Below are positions 31,955 to 40,769 of a stretch of 64,000 nt of DNA, in pieces (position 1 is the first letter of the stretch; each line of letters opens with the position of its first letter). Position numbers and translations under genes: made by a program. Location of the stretch: NCBI RefSeq assembly GCF_003970925.1, contig NZ_RWJF01000002.1, positions 14,137-78,136 of the forward strand. Reading direction: 5' to 3'. The DNA is from Sphingomonas ginkgonis (lineage in GTDB: Bacteria; Pseudomonadota; Alphaproteobacteria; Sphingomonadales; Sphingomonadaceae). Under the pieces are notes generated by a model. It had not been told where the DNA came from, ran no database searches, and was given only the letters and a program-made list of their open reading frames with translations.

Positions 31955-32872
31955 TCACGGGTGCAGGTGCCCGGTATCCTCGCAAGGCTCGGCTGCTGCC
32001 TCAGTCTGGATCGTACAATGCTCGATTCCGAACCGGCTATCGAGCAGGTCCGCGACCCTCTTCCTGACCGCATCGGCATCGGTGCCATCAGCAAGCGTGA
32101 CGTGTGCGGTGCAGTTGATGTCGTCGGATGCCATCGACCAGACATGGAGGTCGTGGACCCCGGCAACTCCGGGCAATTCGGCGATGCCGGCACGCAACTC
32201 GGGCAACTTGATCCCTCCGGGGACGCCCTCCAACAACACGTTGGTCGTGTCCCGGAGCAGCACCCATGTCCGGGGCAGCACCCATAACCCGATCCCGACC
32301 GCTACGATCGGATCGACCCACGTCCACCCGGTGAACCGGATCGCCAGCGCTCCTGCGATCACGCCGACGGAGCCGATCATATCGGCCCAGACCTCAAGGT
32401 AAGCGCCCTTGACGTTCATGCTGGTGTCCTTGCCGGACGTGAGCAACTTCATCGATATGAGGTTCACCACGAGTCCGATCGCCGCGACGATCATCATCCC
32501 CGTCGACTGGACCGCCTCAGGCTGGCGGAAGCGCTGCACCGCCTCGACCAGCACGTAGATCGCCACGCCGAACAGCAGCAGGGCGTTGAAGGCTGCGGCC
32601 AGGATCTCGAACCGCTTGTAGCCGAACGTCCGCTTGTCGTCGGCGGGCTTCTGCCCGAACCGGATCGCGAGCAGCGCGATCATGAGCGCGGCCACATCGG
32701 TGAGCATGTGCGCTGCGTCGGATAGAAGGGCGAGGCTGTTGAAGACGAAGGCACCGACAACCTCGGCGAACAAGTAGGCGGTTGTGAGCGCCAGCGCCCA
32801 GCTCAGCATCTTGGCGTTCGCCCCAGCAGTGTGGTCGTGGGCGTGTCCGCCGTGGTCATGGCCTGCGCTCAT
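31955..32872 (-). CDS. czcD: CzcD-type cation diffusion facilitator
   Basis: A 305-residue zinc/cadmium/cobalt exporter of the CDF family. A His-rich start (GHDHGGHAHDH) is followed by six transmembrane helices, including the metal sites in SLALLSDAAHMLTDV (helix 2) and EVWADMIGSVGVI (helix 5). A cytoplasmic ferredoxin-like C-terminal domain has VHDLHVWSMASDDINCTAHV. It exports divalent cations from cytoplasm to periplasm, feeding the CzcCBA pump encoded upstream. Its start overlaps the stop of the short CDF gene by four bases. Confidence 0.93.
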   Translation of the reverse strand: MSAGHDHGGHAHDHTAGANAKMLSWALALTTAYLFAEVVGAFVFNSLALLSDAAHMLTDVAALMIALLAIRFGQKPADDKRTFGYKRFEILAAAFNALLLFGVAIYVLVEAVQRFRQPEAVQSTGMMIVAAIGLVVNLISMKLLTSGKDTSMNVKGAYLEVWADMIGSVGVIAGALAIRFTGWTWVDPIVAVGIGLWVLPRTWVLLRDTTNVLLEGVPGGIKLPELRAGIAELPGVAGVHDLHVWSMASDDINCTAHVTLADGTDADAVRKRVADLLDSRFGIEHCTIQTEAAAEPCEDTGHLHP

Positions 32873-33477
32873 TGATCTGTTCCTTCTGTGTCCGCATCGG
32901 AGCGGGCATCACGCAGGATTTCGAGGCCGCCTTTCACCGCGATCGCGGCGACAGCAACGCCGACGACGAGGTCGGGCCAGTTCTGACCAGTCCACAACAC
33001 GATCAGGCCGGCCAAGATAATTCCGCCATTGGATACGAAGTCGTTGAGGCTGAAGGTCGTTGCCGCCCGCATGTTCACATCGGGCTCGCGCAACCGCTTC
33101 AGCAGCCACAAGCAGAGACCGTTCACGAACGCCGCGACGATCGCCATCCCGATCATGGTGGGGCCGAGCGGTTCGCTCCCGGAGAAGTAGCGCCGCCCGG
33201 CATCGAGCAGCACACCGGCGGCAAAGAGCAGCAGCAACACGCCCGATGTCAGTGCCGCCCCTCGTTTCCAGACCTGTGAACGCGAGAGCGCGAGCAAGCT
33301 GATGATATAGACGATCCCATCGGAGGCGTTGTCGAGGCCGTTTGCGATCAGAGCGCTCGAATCCGCCACCACGCCGGACACGCCGAAGCCTGCCGCCAGC
33401 CCAAGATTGAGCAGCAGAACTATCCAGAGCGTCCGGCGCTTTTCGGCCGTGTCGAGATCGAAGCTCTCTTCACTCAT
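32869..33477 (-). CDS. Short cation diffusion facilitator without C-terminal domain
   Basis: A 202-residue CDF-like membrane protein. It has six helices with the metal-site motifs SSALIANGLDNASDGIVY (helix 2) and FSLNDFVSNGGIILAG (helix 5), where Asn replaces one of the usual acidic or His residues, and no cytoplasmic domain. CTD-lacking CDFs are known and often act in metal clusters. It overlaps czcA (ATGA) and czcD, so it is part of the efflux operon. Its metal may differ from that of CzcD. Confidence 0.85.
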   Translation of the reverse strand: MSEESFDLDTAEKRRTLWIVLLLNLGLAAGFGVSGVVADSSALIANGLDNASDGIVYIISLLALSRSQVWKRGAALTSGVLLLLFAAGVLLDAGRRYFSGSEPLGPTMIGMAIVAAFVNGLCLWLLKRLREPDVNMRAATTFSLNDFVSNGGIILAGLIVLWTGQNWPDLVVGVAVAAIAVKGGLEILRDARSDADTEGTDQ

Positions 33478-36400
33478 GCCGGCACCTCCGCGACGGGCGC
33501 TGTCTGCCGATTGCCCGCTGGCGGCAGCTCACGACTGCCGAAGCGGGCATAAAGTGTCGGCAGCACGAACAAGGTGAGCAGCGTCGCGGAGATCAGGCCC
33601 CCGATGACGACGGTCGCCAGCGGCTTTTGCACCTCCGCTCCCGCACCATGCCCCAGCGCCATCGGCACGAAACCGAGCGATGCCACGAGTGCGGTCATCG
33701 CGACTGGCCTGAGCCGAACCAGCGCGCCCCGGTGAGCCGCAAGCGCCCGATCCATACCTTCCCGCATCAGATCATGGATGGATGTCACCATGACCAACCC
33801 GTTGAGGACCGCGATGCCGGACAGCGCAATGAAGCCGACAGCCGCGGAAATGGAGAACGGCATGCCTCTCAGCACCAGCGCGAGAATGCCGCCCACCAGG
33901 GCAAGCGGAACGCCGGTGAACACGATCAGCGCGTCCCTGACGGAGCCGAGCGCACCGTAGAGCAGGAACATGATGACGATGAAGCAGATGGGGACAACGA
34001 CGCTGAGCCGGTCACGGGCAGATGCAAGGTTCTCGAACTGACCGCCCCACTCAAGGTACGTCCCTGCTGGTAGCTTCACTTGAGCATCAATGGCTGCCCG
34101 AGCATCGGCCACCACGCCGGCAACATCGCGGTCACGGACGTTGGCCTGCACCACCACACGCCGCTTCCCGTTCTCCCGGCTGATCTGGTTGGGCCCGTCG
34201 ACAACGGAGATCTCGGCGACGGTCGACAGCGGTACGAAACCGCCGCCCGCGGTCGGCACCGGCACCTGGGCGACGGCCGTCAGGTCCGACCTTGTGCTTT
34301 CCGCCATCCGGATCACGACCGGGAAGCGGCGGTCCCCCTCAAAGATCACGCCGGCCTGTCGGCCGCCGATTGCTGCGGCGACCGTGTCCTGCACATCGCC
34401 GGCGGTTACTCCGACCCGCGACATGGCGGTGCGGTTCGGCCGGATGTCGAGCATCGGTAGGCCTTCGGTCTGCTCGACCCGCACGTCTGCAGCACCTTGC
34501 GTCCGGCGCAGAATGCCGGCGATCCGATCGGCGGTCGCATTCATCTCGCCGAAGTCGTCGCCGAACACCTTGATCGCGATGTCGCCGCGGACGCCCGCGA
34601 TCAGCTCGTTGAAGCGCATCTGGATGGGCTGGGTGATCTCGTAGGCGTTGCCAGGGAGGGTGGAGAGTCGTTTCTCCAGGCGCTCCACCAGCTCTTCCTT
34701 GGAGAGACCGGGGTCCGGCCACTCCGCTTTCGGCTTCAGAATGACGAAGGTGTCTGTGGCGTTCGGCGGCATCGGGTCCGACGCGATCTCGGAGGTTCCT
34801 GTGCGCGAGAATGCGAACCGGACCTCCGGCGCCTTCGCCAAGGCCTTCTCCACCTGGAACTGCATGGCCTGGCTCTGGTCGACCGACGTGCCGGGGATAC
34901 GCACGGCCTGCACGAGGATGTTACCCTCATCGAGCTGGGGCAAAAATTCCTGGCCCAGGGTAGTGAAGGCGGCGCCGGCAAGCGCCAGCGCGCCGATCGC
35001 GACGCCGACGGTGAGCGTCGGCCGACGCATGGCGGCGTCGAGCCCCGGTTCGTAGCGCTGCCGGAGGAACGTCACCGCCCGGCTTTCCTTCTCCTCTACC
35101 CGCTTGCTGAGCCAGATGGCGATCGCCGCGGGCACGAAGGTCAACGACAGGATGAAGGCGAACACGAGCGCGATGATGACGGTGAGCGCCATCGGCTCGA
35201 ACATCTTGCCTTCGACGCCGGTGAAGGTGAGCAACGGCGCGTAAACGAGGATGATGATCGCCTGGCCGTAAACGGACGGTCGGATCATCTCGCGGGCGGA
35301 CGCCGCAACCAGCCCAAGCCGCTGTTCCATCGTCAGCTCGCCCTCGCGCCCATGCTGGGCTTCGGCGAGGCGTCGCAATGCGTTTTCGACGATGATGACG
35401 GCACCGTCCACGATCAGGCCGAAATCGAGCGCGCCGAGGCTCATCAGATTGGCCGAGACGCCCACCTTCAACATGCCGATGCTGGTGAGCAGCATCGTGA
35501 TCGGGATGACGAGCGCCGCGATCAGCGCCGCGCGGAAGTTGCCGAGCAGAGCGAACAGGACGACGATGACCAGCAGCGCGCCTTCGGCGAGGTTGCGGGC
35601 AACCGTCGAGATCGTGGAGTTCACCAACTCGGTCCGGTTCATCACCGGCTTCACAACGACGTCGACCGGCAACGAGCGCCCGATCTGCGTCAGTCGCTCG
35701 CCGACCCCGGTCGAGACGGTGCGGCTGTTCTCACCGATCCGCATGACCGCCGTCCCGACCACCACTTCGTGGCCGTTCTCGGACGCCGAACCCATGCGGA
35801 GTGCTTGACCGATCCGAATGGTCGCGATCTGGTTGAGCAGGATCGGCACACCCTCCCGGGTGGCAACGACGGTGCGGGCAAGCTCGTCGGCATTGCGCAC
35901 ACGTCCATCGGATCGGACGGCGAGCCCTTCGCCATTGCGATTAACAACACCGGCACCAGCGCTGGTGTTGTTGCGCTCCAGCGCCGTGGTGAGGTCCTGC
36001 AGTGTGAGCCGCATGGCGGCCATGCGCTGCACGTCGGGGACGACGAGATATTCCTTGGTATATCCGCCGAGGGAATCGACCCCCGCCAGTCCTTCCGTGC
36101 TCTTGAGCTGGGGAGTGACGATCCAGTCCTGGACGGTTCGCAGGTACGTCGCCTTGTCGGCCTCGCTGACGAGGTGGTCGCCTTCCGGGGTGATGTAGCT
36201 ACCATCGCGTTGCAGGCCCGGCTCGCCGTTGCGGTGATGAACCTGATCCAGTTCGCGGTACTCGACGGTCCACATGAAGATGTCGCCGAGCCCGGTCGCG
36301 ATCGGCCCCATTTCGGGGTTCACGCCTTCGGGAAGGTCTTCCTCCGCAGTCCGCAGCCGCTCCGCGACTTGGCTACGGGCAAAGTAGATATCGGTCTTCT

Positions 36401-36695
36401 CGGTGAAGACGGCCGTGACCTGGGCGAAGCCGTTGCGGCTGAGCGAGCGGGTATATTCGAGGCCGGGGATGCCCGCGAGCGCGGTCTCGACCGTGAACGC
36501 GACCTGCTTCTCGATTTGGTCGGGTGAGAGGGCAGGGGCGACGACGTTGATCTGCACCTGGTTGTTGGTGATGTCGGGAACGGCGTCGATCGGCAGCTGG
36601 CGCAGCGCGCCGATCCCGAGCAGAGCCGCGGCGATCGTGAGAAGCAGAACAAGCCAGCGCTTCTCGACGGAGAGGGTGACGATGCGACCGATCAT
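33474..36695 (-). CDS. czcA: CzcA heavy-metal RND efflux pump
   Basis: A 1073-residue inner-membrane RND transporter with 12 helices and two large periplasmic loops. The helix 4 motif DFGLIVDGAVIIVEN (residues 424-438) has the HME1 signature (DFG...DGA...EN) of Zn/Co/Cd pumps, not the CusA-type signature for copper and silver. Other family features are the N-terminal VSVEKRWLVLLLTIAAALLG-like helix and PAIAIWLSKRVEEKESR. It exports divalent cations from the periplasm across the outer membrane with CzcB and CzcC, using the proton gradient. It lies third in a czcI-C-B-A operon. Confidence 0.95.
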   Translation of the reverse strand: MIGRIVTLSVEKRWLVLLLTIAAALLGIGALRQLPIDAVPDITNNQVQINVVAPALSPDQIEKQVAFTVETALAGIPGLEYTRSLSRNGFAQVTAVFTEKTDIYFARSQVAERLRTAEEDLPEGVNPEMGPIATGLGDIFMWTVEYRELDQVHHRNGEPGLQRDGSYITPEGDHLVSEADKATYLRTVQDWIVTPQLKSTEGLAGVDSLGGYTKEYLVVPDVQRMAAMRLTLQDLTTALERNNTSAGAGVVNRNGEGLAVRSDGRVRNADELARTVVATREGVPILLNQIATIRIGQALRMGSASENGHEVVVGTAVMRIGENSRTVSTGVGERLTQIGRSLPVDVVVKPVMNRTELVNSTISTVARNLAEGALLVIVVLFALLGNFRAALIAALVIPITMLLTSIGMLKVGVSANLMSLGALDFGLIVDGAVIIVENALRRLAEAQHGREGELTMEQRLGLVAASAREMIRPSVYGQAIIILVYAPLLTFTGVEGKMFEPMALTVIIALVFAFILSLTFVPAAIAIWLSKRVEEKESRAVTFLRQRYEPGLDAAMRRPTLTVGVAIGALALAGAAFTTLGQEFLPQLDEGNILVQAVRIPGTSVDQSQAMQFQVEKALAKAPEVRFAFSRTGTSEIASDPMPPNATDTFVILKPKAEWPDPGLSKEELVERLEKRLSTLPGNAYEITQPIQMRFNELIAGVRGDIAIKVFGDDFGEMNATADRIAGILRRTQGAADVRVEQTEGLPMLDIRPNRTAMSRVGVTAGDVQDTVAAAIGGRQAGVIFEGDRRFPVVIRMAESTRSDLTAVAQVPVPTAGGGFVPLSTVAEISVVDGPNQISRENGKRRVVVQANVRDRDVAGVVADARAAIDAQVKLPAGTYLEWGGQFENLASARDRLSVVVPICFIVIMFLLYGALGSVRDALIVFTGVPLALVGGILALVLRGMPFSISAAVGFIALSGIAVLNGLVMVTSIHDLMREGMDRALAAHRGALVRLRPVAMTALVASLGFVPMALGHGAGAEVQKPLATVVIGGLISATLLTLFVLPTLYARFGSRELPPAGNRQTAPVAEVPA

Positions 36696-36698
36696 GGC

Positions 36699-37871
36699 TC
36701 AGTCCTCGTCCCCGCCTTCGCCCTTGCCGAGTTCGGCCTTGAGCGTGAAGCTGTTGGTGGAGGCGATCCGCTCCGAGCCGGTCAGCCCGGACGTGACGAC
36801 AACTTGGCCCCCATTGGTGCGGCCCAATGTCACCGGCGTTGCCCGGAAGCCTGTGGGAGTCCGCACGAAGACGAACGACTTGTCATCGATCATCTGGACC
36901 GCGGCCGATGGCACGGCGACAGTGCGGTCTCCGCTTGCGGGCACCAGGATCGACACATTGACCGTCTCGCCGACGCGCCATGTGCTGCCGGCATTATCGA
37001 GCGTGACGATCACCGGCACCAAGCGCGTCGTCTCATCCAGAATAGGGGACACGAACGTGACGCGCCCCTCCTGACGACGTCCTGCGGCTGTCACCTCGAC
37101 ACGCGCGCCGGGCTTCACCCGGCCCGCATCGCTGGGCACCAGCGAAGTCGCGACCGTGACCTTGGAAAGATTGGCGACCCGGAAAAGCTCGGCGTCGGCT
37201 GCGACCGTCTGCCCGAGCGTGGCGGAACGGGCGATGACTTGGCCGGCAATTGGCGAGCGTACAGCGATGCGGTTGAGCGCACCGCCTCCGCTGCCGGTTG
37301 CGGACAGTTGCTGCTGCGCCAGGCGAAGCGCGATGCTGGCTTCCGTGGCGGCGGTCCGCGCCGCTACGAGATCCTGTTCCGGCGAGACGCGCTCGGCGAA
37401 CAGGCGTTGCTCGCGACGGAGGTTCGATTGCGCAAGGGCGGCACGCGCGCGAGCGGCTTCCACCTCGGCTTTGAGCGAAGCCGCTTCGCGGCTCTCGATG
37501 ATAGCGAGCGGATCGCCGCGGCCGACGGGTTGTCCGAGATTGCGTGTCAGCGAGACGAGACGCCCGCCCACCGATGCCGACACCACCTGCACGCCCTGCG
37601 GATCGCCCTCGATCGTCGCCGAAAGCTCGATCGCACCGGCGACGCCACCTACCGTGGGCCGCGTGACCTCGATACCGGCGTCTGCGATCTGCTGGGCGGA
37701 CAGGGTGACGGCATCCTTCGGACCTTCGTTGGCCTCGTTGGCTTCGGCACCTTCCGTCTTTTCGGCTCCGGCCTTCTCGCCGGCTTCACCGCTGCTGCTG
37801 GTCCCGCCGCATCCGGCAAGGATGAGGGCCAGGGTTACGGGCGCCAGCGCGCGCATGATGATCTTCGTCAT
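36699..37871 (-). CDS. czcB: CzcB periplasmic adaptor of the RND pump
   Basis: A 390-residue membrane-fusion protein with a lipoprotein signal (ALILAGC lipobox, Cys at residue 21). A Glu/Ala-rich linker is followed by a barrel-sandwich hybrid domain (VVSASVGGRLVSLTRNLGQ), an alpha hairpin (AAEVEAARARAALAQSNLRREQ-like) and a beta-barrel with PGARVEVTAAGRRQEG. It links CzcA to CzcC. The acidic linker replaces the His-rich N-terminus of some CzcB proteins. It is coupled to czcC (ATGA) and separated from czcA by three bases. Confidence 0.93.
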   Translation of the reverse strand: MTKIIMRALAPVTLALILAGCGGTSSSGEAGEKAGAEKTEGAEANEANEGPKDAVTLSAQQIADAGIEVTRPTVGGVAGAIELSATIEGDPQGVQVVSASVGGRLVSLTRNLGQPVGRGDPLAIIESREAASLKAEVEAARARAALAQSNLRREQRLFAERVSPEQDLVAARTAATEASIALRLAQQQLSATGSGGGALNRIAVRSPIAGQVIARSATLGQTVAADAELFRVANLSKVTVATSLVPSDAGRVKPGARVEVTAAGRRQEGRVTFVSPILDETTRLVPVIVTLDNAGSTWRVGETVNVSILVPASGDRTVAVPSAAVQMIDDKSFVFVRTPTGFRATPVTLGRTNGGQVVVTSGLTGSERIASTNSFTLKAELGKGEGGDED

Positions 37872-39133
37872 TGATTGCTTTCCTCAGGAGAGGGCGCGGC
37901 GACAACGAGCCGTTCAAGGCGTGCCTTTGCGTCATGGTAGGTGGCGAGCGCGTCGATCGCGGCGGTCCGCGTCTCGGACAGAGTCCGCTCGGCATCGAGC
38001 AAATCGAGCTGGCCGAACTTGCCCTCGCGGTAGCCGATCCGCGCAATGCGAGCGGCCTCGGCTGCCGAAGCCAGCACCGGACCGCTCGCGTTCCGTGCGG
38101 AGGTGGCCGCATTCGCCACCTCCGCTTGAGCGTTTGCGATGTCCTGCGCCGCGTCCAGCTCGGCGGCACGCCGCAGGGCCTGCGCCTGATCGCTTTGTGC
38201 GCTTGCTTGGGCGATGGCTGCCTTGCCGTTGTTGAAAACGGGGAAGGGAATGGACACGCCGAACACCGCGGCGACGTCGTTGGTCGCCTCGAGCCGTCGT
38301 GCGCTGGCGCTCAACGTCACATCGGGAACGCGCTGCGATCGGGCGAGCCGCACCTGCGCCTCCGCCGTCGTTGCGTCGGCACGGGCGGCGGCCAGCGCCA
38401 GCGTGCCGGCGGGTTCGATCGGCCTTGCCGGTCCGAAGCCCTCGACGCGATCATACCATGCGAGGTCCAGCGGGCCGGCCACTGGCTGGCCGATCCGCCG
38501 CGCGAGATTGTCTCGCGCTACCTCGGCAAGCCGCTGGGCACGCTCCACGGCCGTCTCTGCGTTGATGCGCAGCACGTCGGCACGCTGCTGTTCGAGCGGT
38601 GACGCCCGTCCCGCCTGCACGCGTACACCGGCTGCACGTAGCGCTTCCCGGGCGATGCCGGCCTGTTCGCGGGCTGTGACGAGGCGGCGTTCGGCCGATG
38701 CTGCCTGGATGTAGATCTGCGTGACGGCGAGCCGCAGATCGGCCTCGGCCAGCGCCGTTCCGATCCGCGCCCGGTTGCCGATCGCGTCAGCGACCGCGAT
38801 CCGGGCCGAGCGCTTCCCTCCAAGCTCGATCGGGAGCGCCAGGCCGGCTGTTGTCTCCGCACTGCGGAGACCCCGATATTGGCCGCTGCCGGCGATGTTC
38901 TCGGTCTCGGCGACGATCGACGGGTTGGGGCGGTAGCCTGCGACGGTGCGCCCCGCCTCGGCGGCCCGCACCCCTGCCGTGGCTGCTTCAAGGCTAGGCG
39001 CAGTTGCGCCGGCGAGCGCCAGCGCCCGCTCGAGCGTGAGCGGGGAACTGGTCGATGCTGGTTCGGATGATTGCGCGTGCGCGATCGATGCGCACGACGC
39101 CACGGCCAATACGGCCGCGATAATACGGGACAT
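37868..39133 (-). CDS. czcC: CzcC outer-membrane factor (TolC family)
   Basis: A 421-residue outer-membrane efflux protein. It has a Sec signal (AAVLAVASCASIAHAQ) and two internal repeats typical of the TolC fold, with LALAGATAPSLEAATAGVRAAEA early and GYREGKFGQLDLLDAERTLSET later. Long helices give heptad patterns. It completes the tripartite Czc pump. The gene is first of the three pump genes and follows the small czcI-like gene by 63 bases. Confidence 0.93.
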   Translation of the reverse strand: MSRIIAAVLAVASCASIAHAQSSEPASTSSPLTLERALALAGATAPSLEAATAGVRAAEAGRTVAGYRPNPSIVAETENIAGSGQYRGLRSAETTAGLALPIELGGKRSARIAVADAIGNRARIGTALAEADLRLAVTQIYIQAASAERRLVTAREQAGIAREALRAAGVRVQAGRASPLEQQRADVLRINAETAVERAQRLAEVARDNLARRIGQPVAGPLDLAWYDRVEGFGPARPIEPAGTLALAAARADATTAEAQVRLARSQRVPDVTLSASARRLEATNDVAAVFGVSIPFPVFNNGKAAIAQASAQSDQAQALRRAAELDAAQDIANAQAEVANAATSARNASGPVLASAAEAARIARIGYREGKFGQLDLLDAERTLSETRTAAIDALATYHDAKARLERLVVAAPSPEESNQ

Positions 39134-39196
39134 GATGACGAACTCCTGACGAACCTGGGAAGCCGCTCGGGAAGCTCCCGGCGGGTGAGGCGCTCG

Positions 39197-39532
39197 TCAG
39201 GCTTGGGGAGGTCGCAGGGCGGGGTCCGAAGGCACTGGTGCCATCGGGTCGTGGCTCCACGCGACCGGCGCCATAGGGAGCCCACTCAGAGAGGCAGCAA
39301 GATTAGGCTCGAACGGCACGCCGATATGATGGCCGTGGCATCCGCCATGATGGTGCGGGTAGGCCTTGTCGGCGTCGGCCGGCACCTGGTCCCCGTCACC
39401 ATTGCTATGTTCGAGCGAGCTGGCGGAGGTAGAATCGACGCATCTTACACCTTCGGTCGCGTGCGCGACCGATCCCAGCCCAAGCGACAGCATAAGCATA
39501 AAACAAAGGAACAAGGCGGATAGCCGGTGCAT
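39197..39532 (-). CDS. CzcI-like His-rich exported protein
   Basis: A 111-residue protein with a Sec signal (LFLCFMLMLSLGLGSVAHA) and a short mature region holding a His cluster (YPHHHGGCHGHHIG). The ATG at 39532 has a GCGAGGG-type ribosome site; an in-frame ATG at 39565 is an alternative. Position directly upstream of czcCBA and the His-rich character match CzcI, a small periplasmic protein that modulates czc expression in Cupriavidus. Sequence identity to CzcI cannot be judged here. Confidence 0.6.
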   Translation of the reverse strand: MHRLSALFLCFMLMLSLGLGSVAHATEGVRCVDSTSASSLEHSNGDGDQVPADADKAYPHHHGGCHGHHIGVPFEPNLAASLSGLPMAPVAWSHDPMAPVPSDPALRPPQA

Positions 39533-39551
39533 CGGCCCTCGCCTTAGCAGC

Positions 39552-40214
39552 TTACCAATTGCCATGTAACGGCTGCCTGTAAGTGGAAGGGGCAGGCGTG
39601 GAACTGGATCGCAGTTCGGCACGCGCCTGTCGCATGATCTGGAAGCCCCCCGAAAGACCCAGCACCGCCATCAATGCGGCCACCAAAAGGTCAGGCCAGG
39701 CACTGTTGAGACCAAAGACGCCGCCTGCGGCCAGCACCACGGCGATATTGCCGATCGCATCGTTGCGCGAGCAGATCCAAACCGAGCGCATATTCGCGTC
39801 ACCGCTGCGGAAGCGGTACAGCATGACTGCGACCAGCAGGTTTGCAATGAGCGCCGCGACCCCAACGATGCCCATGACCTCGGCATGGGGTACAGTGCTG
39901 TGAAGCGCACCCCAGCCTGCCGCGAGTAGGACATAGAGCCCGAGCACGGCAAGCGTCGCTCCCTTCAGCATCGCTGCCCGCGCGCGCCAAGCTATCGCCA
40001 TCCCGGCGACGCCCAAGCTGATCGCGTAGTTGGCGGCATCACCGAAGAAGTCGAGCGCGTCGGCTTGGAGCGCTTTCGACCCGCCCGTGATGCCGGCGAC
40101 GATCTCGACCGCGAACATACCGCCATTGATGGCGAGCGCGATCCACAGCGCGCGCCGCCACTTCGGGTCATTGAGGGTGCCCGCCTTGTCGGACGCGCAG
40201 CTCGTGCAGGCCAT
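39552..40214 (-). CDS. Cation diffusion facilitator with N-terminal Cys motif, no C-terminal domain
   Basis: A 220-residue CDF-type membrane protein. An N-terminal MACTSCASDKAGTL motif precedes six helices with metal sites in SKALQADALDFFGDAANYAIS (helix 2) and ICSRNDAIGNIAVVL (helix 5). The cytoplasmic CDF domain is missing. The frame is open 14 codons upstream, but the ATG at 40214 is chosen because longer versions reach into the promoter. It is divergent from a MerR regulator with a CadR/PbrR-type promoter, so it is probably induced by Cd, Pb or Zn. It lies upstream of the czc genes on the same strand. Confidence 0.88.
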   Translation of the reverse strand: MACTSCASDKAGTLNDPKWRRALWIALAINGGMFAVEIVAGITGGSKALQADALDFFGDAANYAISLGVAGMAIAWRARAAMLKGATLAVLGLYVLLAAGWGALHSTVPHAEVMGIVGVAALIANLLVAVMLYRFRSGDANMRSVWICSRNDAIGNIAVVLAAGGVFGLNSAWPDLLVAALMAVLGLSGGFQIMRQARAELRSSSTPAPSTYRQPLHGNW

Positions 40215-40247
40215 GTTCGCCACCTCGATAGAATCGATCTGGCAGCC

Positions 40248-40278
40248 TATATGCACCCTCTAGTCACTAGAGGGTCAA
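40248..40278 (-). promoter_or_regulatory. MerR-type (CadR/PbrR/ZntR-like) promoter for the CDF gene
   Basis: On the minus strand a -35 TTGACC (complement of 40273-40278) and a -10 CATATA (complement of 40248-40253) stand 19 bases apart. The spacer contains the perfect dyad CCCTCTAG-TGA-CTAGAGGG (40256-40274). The operator is close to those of CadR, PbrR and ZntR. It drives the CDF gene and overlaps the promoter region of the divergent regulator. Confidence 0.85.
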
Positions 40279-40283
40279 GCGCC

Positions 40284-40712
40284 ATGTCTGAGAAACTGAC
40301 GATCGGGAAGCTGGCCTCGGCGACGGGCACGAAGGTCGAGACGATCCGCTATTACGAACAGATCGGCTTGCTGCCGGCCCCAGCGCGGTCGGCCGGCAAT
40401 TATCGAACCTACGAGGGCGAGCATCTGCGGCGCTTGTCCTTCATTCGTCGGGCGCGGGACCTCGGGTTTTCGATTGATCAGGTGCGGGAGCTGATGGGGC
40501 TGGCCGATCGTCGCGAGCAATCCTGCATGGCCGTGGACGTGATCGCCAACCAGCACCGAGATGCGATTACGCGGAAGATCGCCGACCTGACCGCCCTCGC
40601 GGGCGAACTGGACGCGCTGATCGACTCCTGTAGCCGCAACACCGTGGCCGACTGCAGGATCATCGAAGCCCTCGGCCCGAGCGTGGAGACGGCTGATGCG
40701 CTAAACGGTTGA
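40284..40712 (+). CDS. MerR-family regulator of CadR/PbrR type
   Basis: A 142-residue MerR-family protein. The winged HTH has IGKLASATGTKVETIRYYEQIG. The dimer helix is preceded by RREQSCMAVDVIANQH, which gives the N-terminal metal cysteine of the Zn/Cd/Pb sensors. The C-terminal metal loop DSCSRNTVADCRIIEAL supplies two more, so the three-cysteine set of PbrR/CadR is complete. It should bind the dyad upstream and activate the divergent CDF exporter. It ends the metal-resistance island, and 58 bases later the SOS-controlled umuD begins. Confidence 0.9.
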   Translation: MSEKLTIGKLASATGTKVETIRYYEQIGLLPAPARSAGNYRTYEGEHLRRLSFIRRARDLGFSIDQVRELMGLADRREQSCMAVDVIANQHRDAITRKIADLTALAGELDALIDSCSRNTVADCRIIEALGPSVETADALNG

Positions 40713-40720
40713 TCTAACCT

Positions 40721-40735
40721 GTTCCCTTTACGTTC
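40721..40735 (+). promoter_or_regulatory. Alphaproteobacterial LexA box
   Basis: GTTC (40721-40724), seven bases, then GTTC (40732-40735) match the alphaproteobacterial SOS box GTTC-N7-GTTC exactly. It lies 35 bases upstream of the umuD start, so umuDC should be LexA-repressed and induced by DNA damage, including the single-stranded DNA present after conjugation. Confidence 0.88.
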
Positions 40736-40769
40736 CGTCGCACGTTACAAGGACGCGAAGGGAATCATA

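Noticed and set aside
34497..36527. 676-codon rightward open frame opposite czcA
   Set aside because: It mirrors the RND pump frame, shows no conserved motif and has the charged low-complexity sequence of an antisense shadow.
33474..36695. Assignment as a CusA-type copper/silver pump because of the nearby cop genes
   Set aside because: The helix 4 motif DFG...DGA...EN is the zinc/cobalt/cadmium (HME1) form, and the neighbours are czcD and czcI-like genes.
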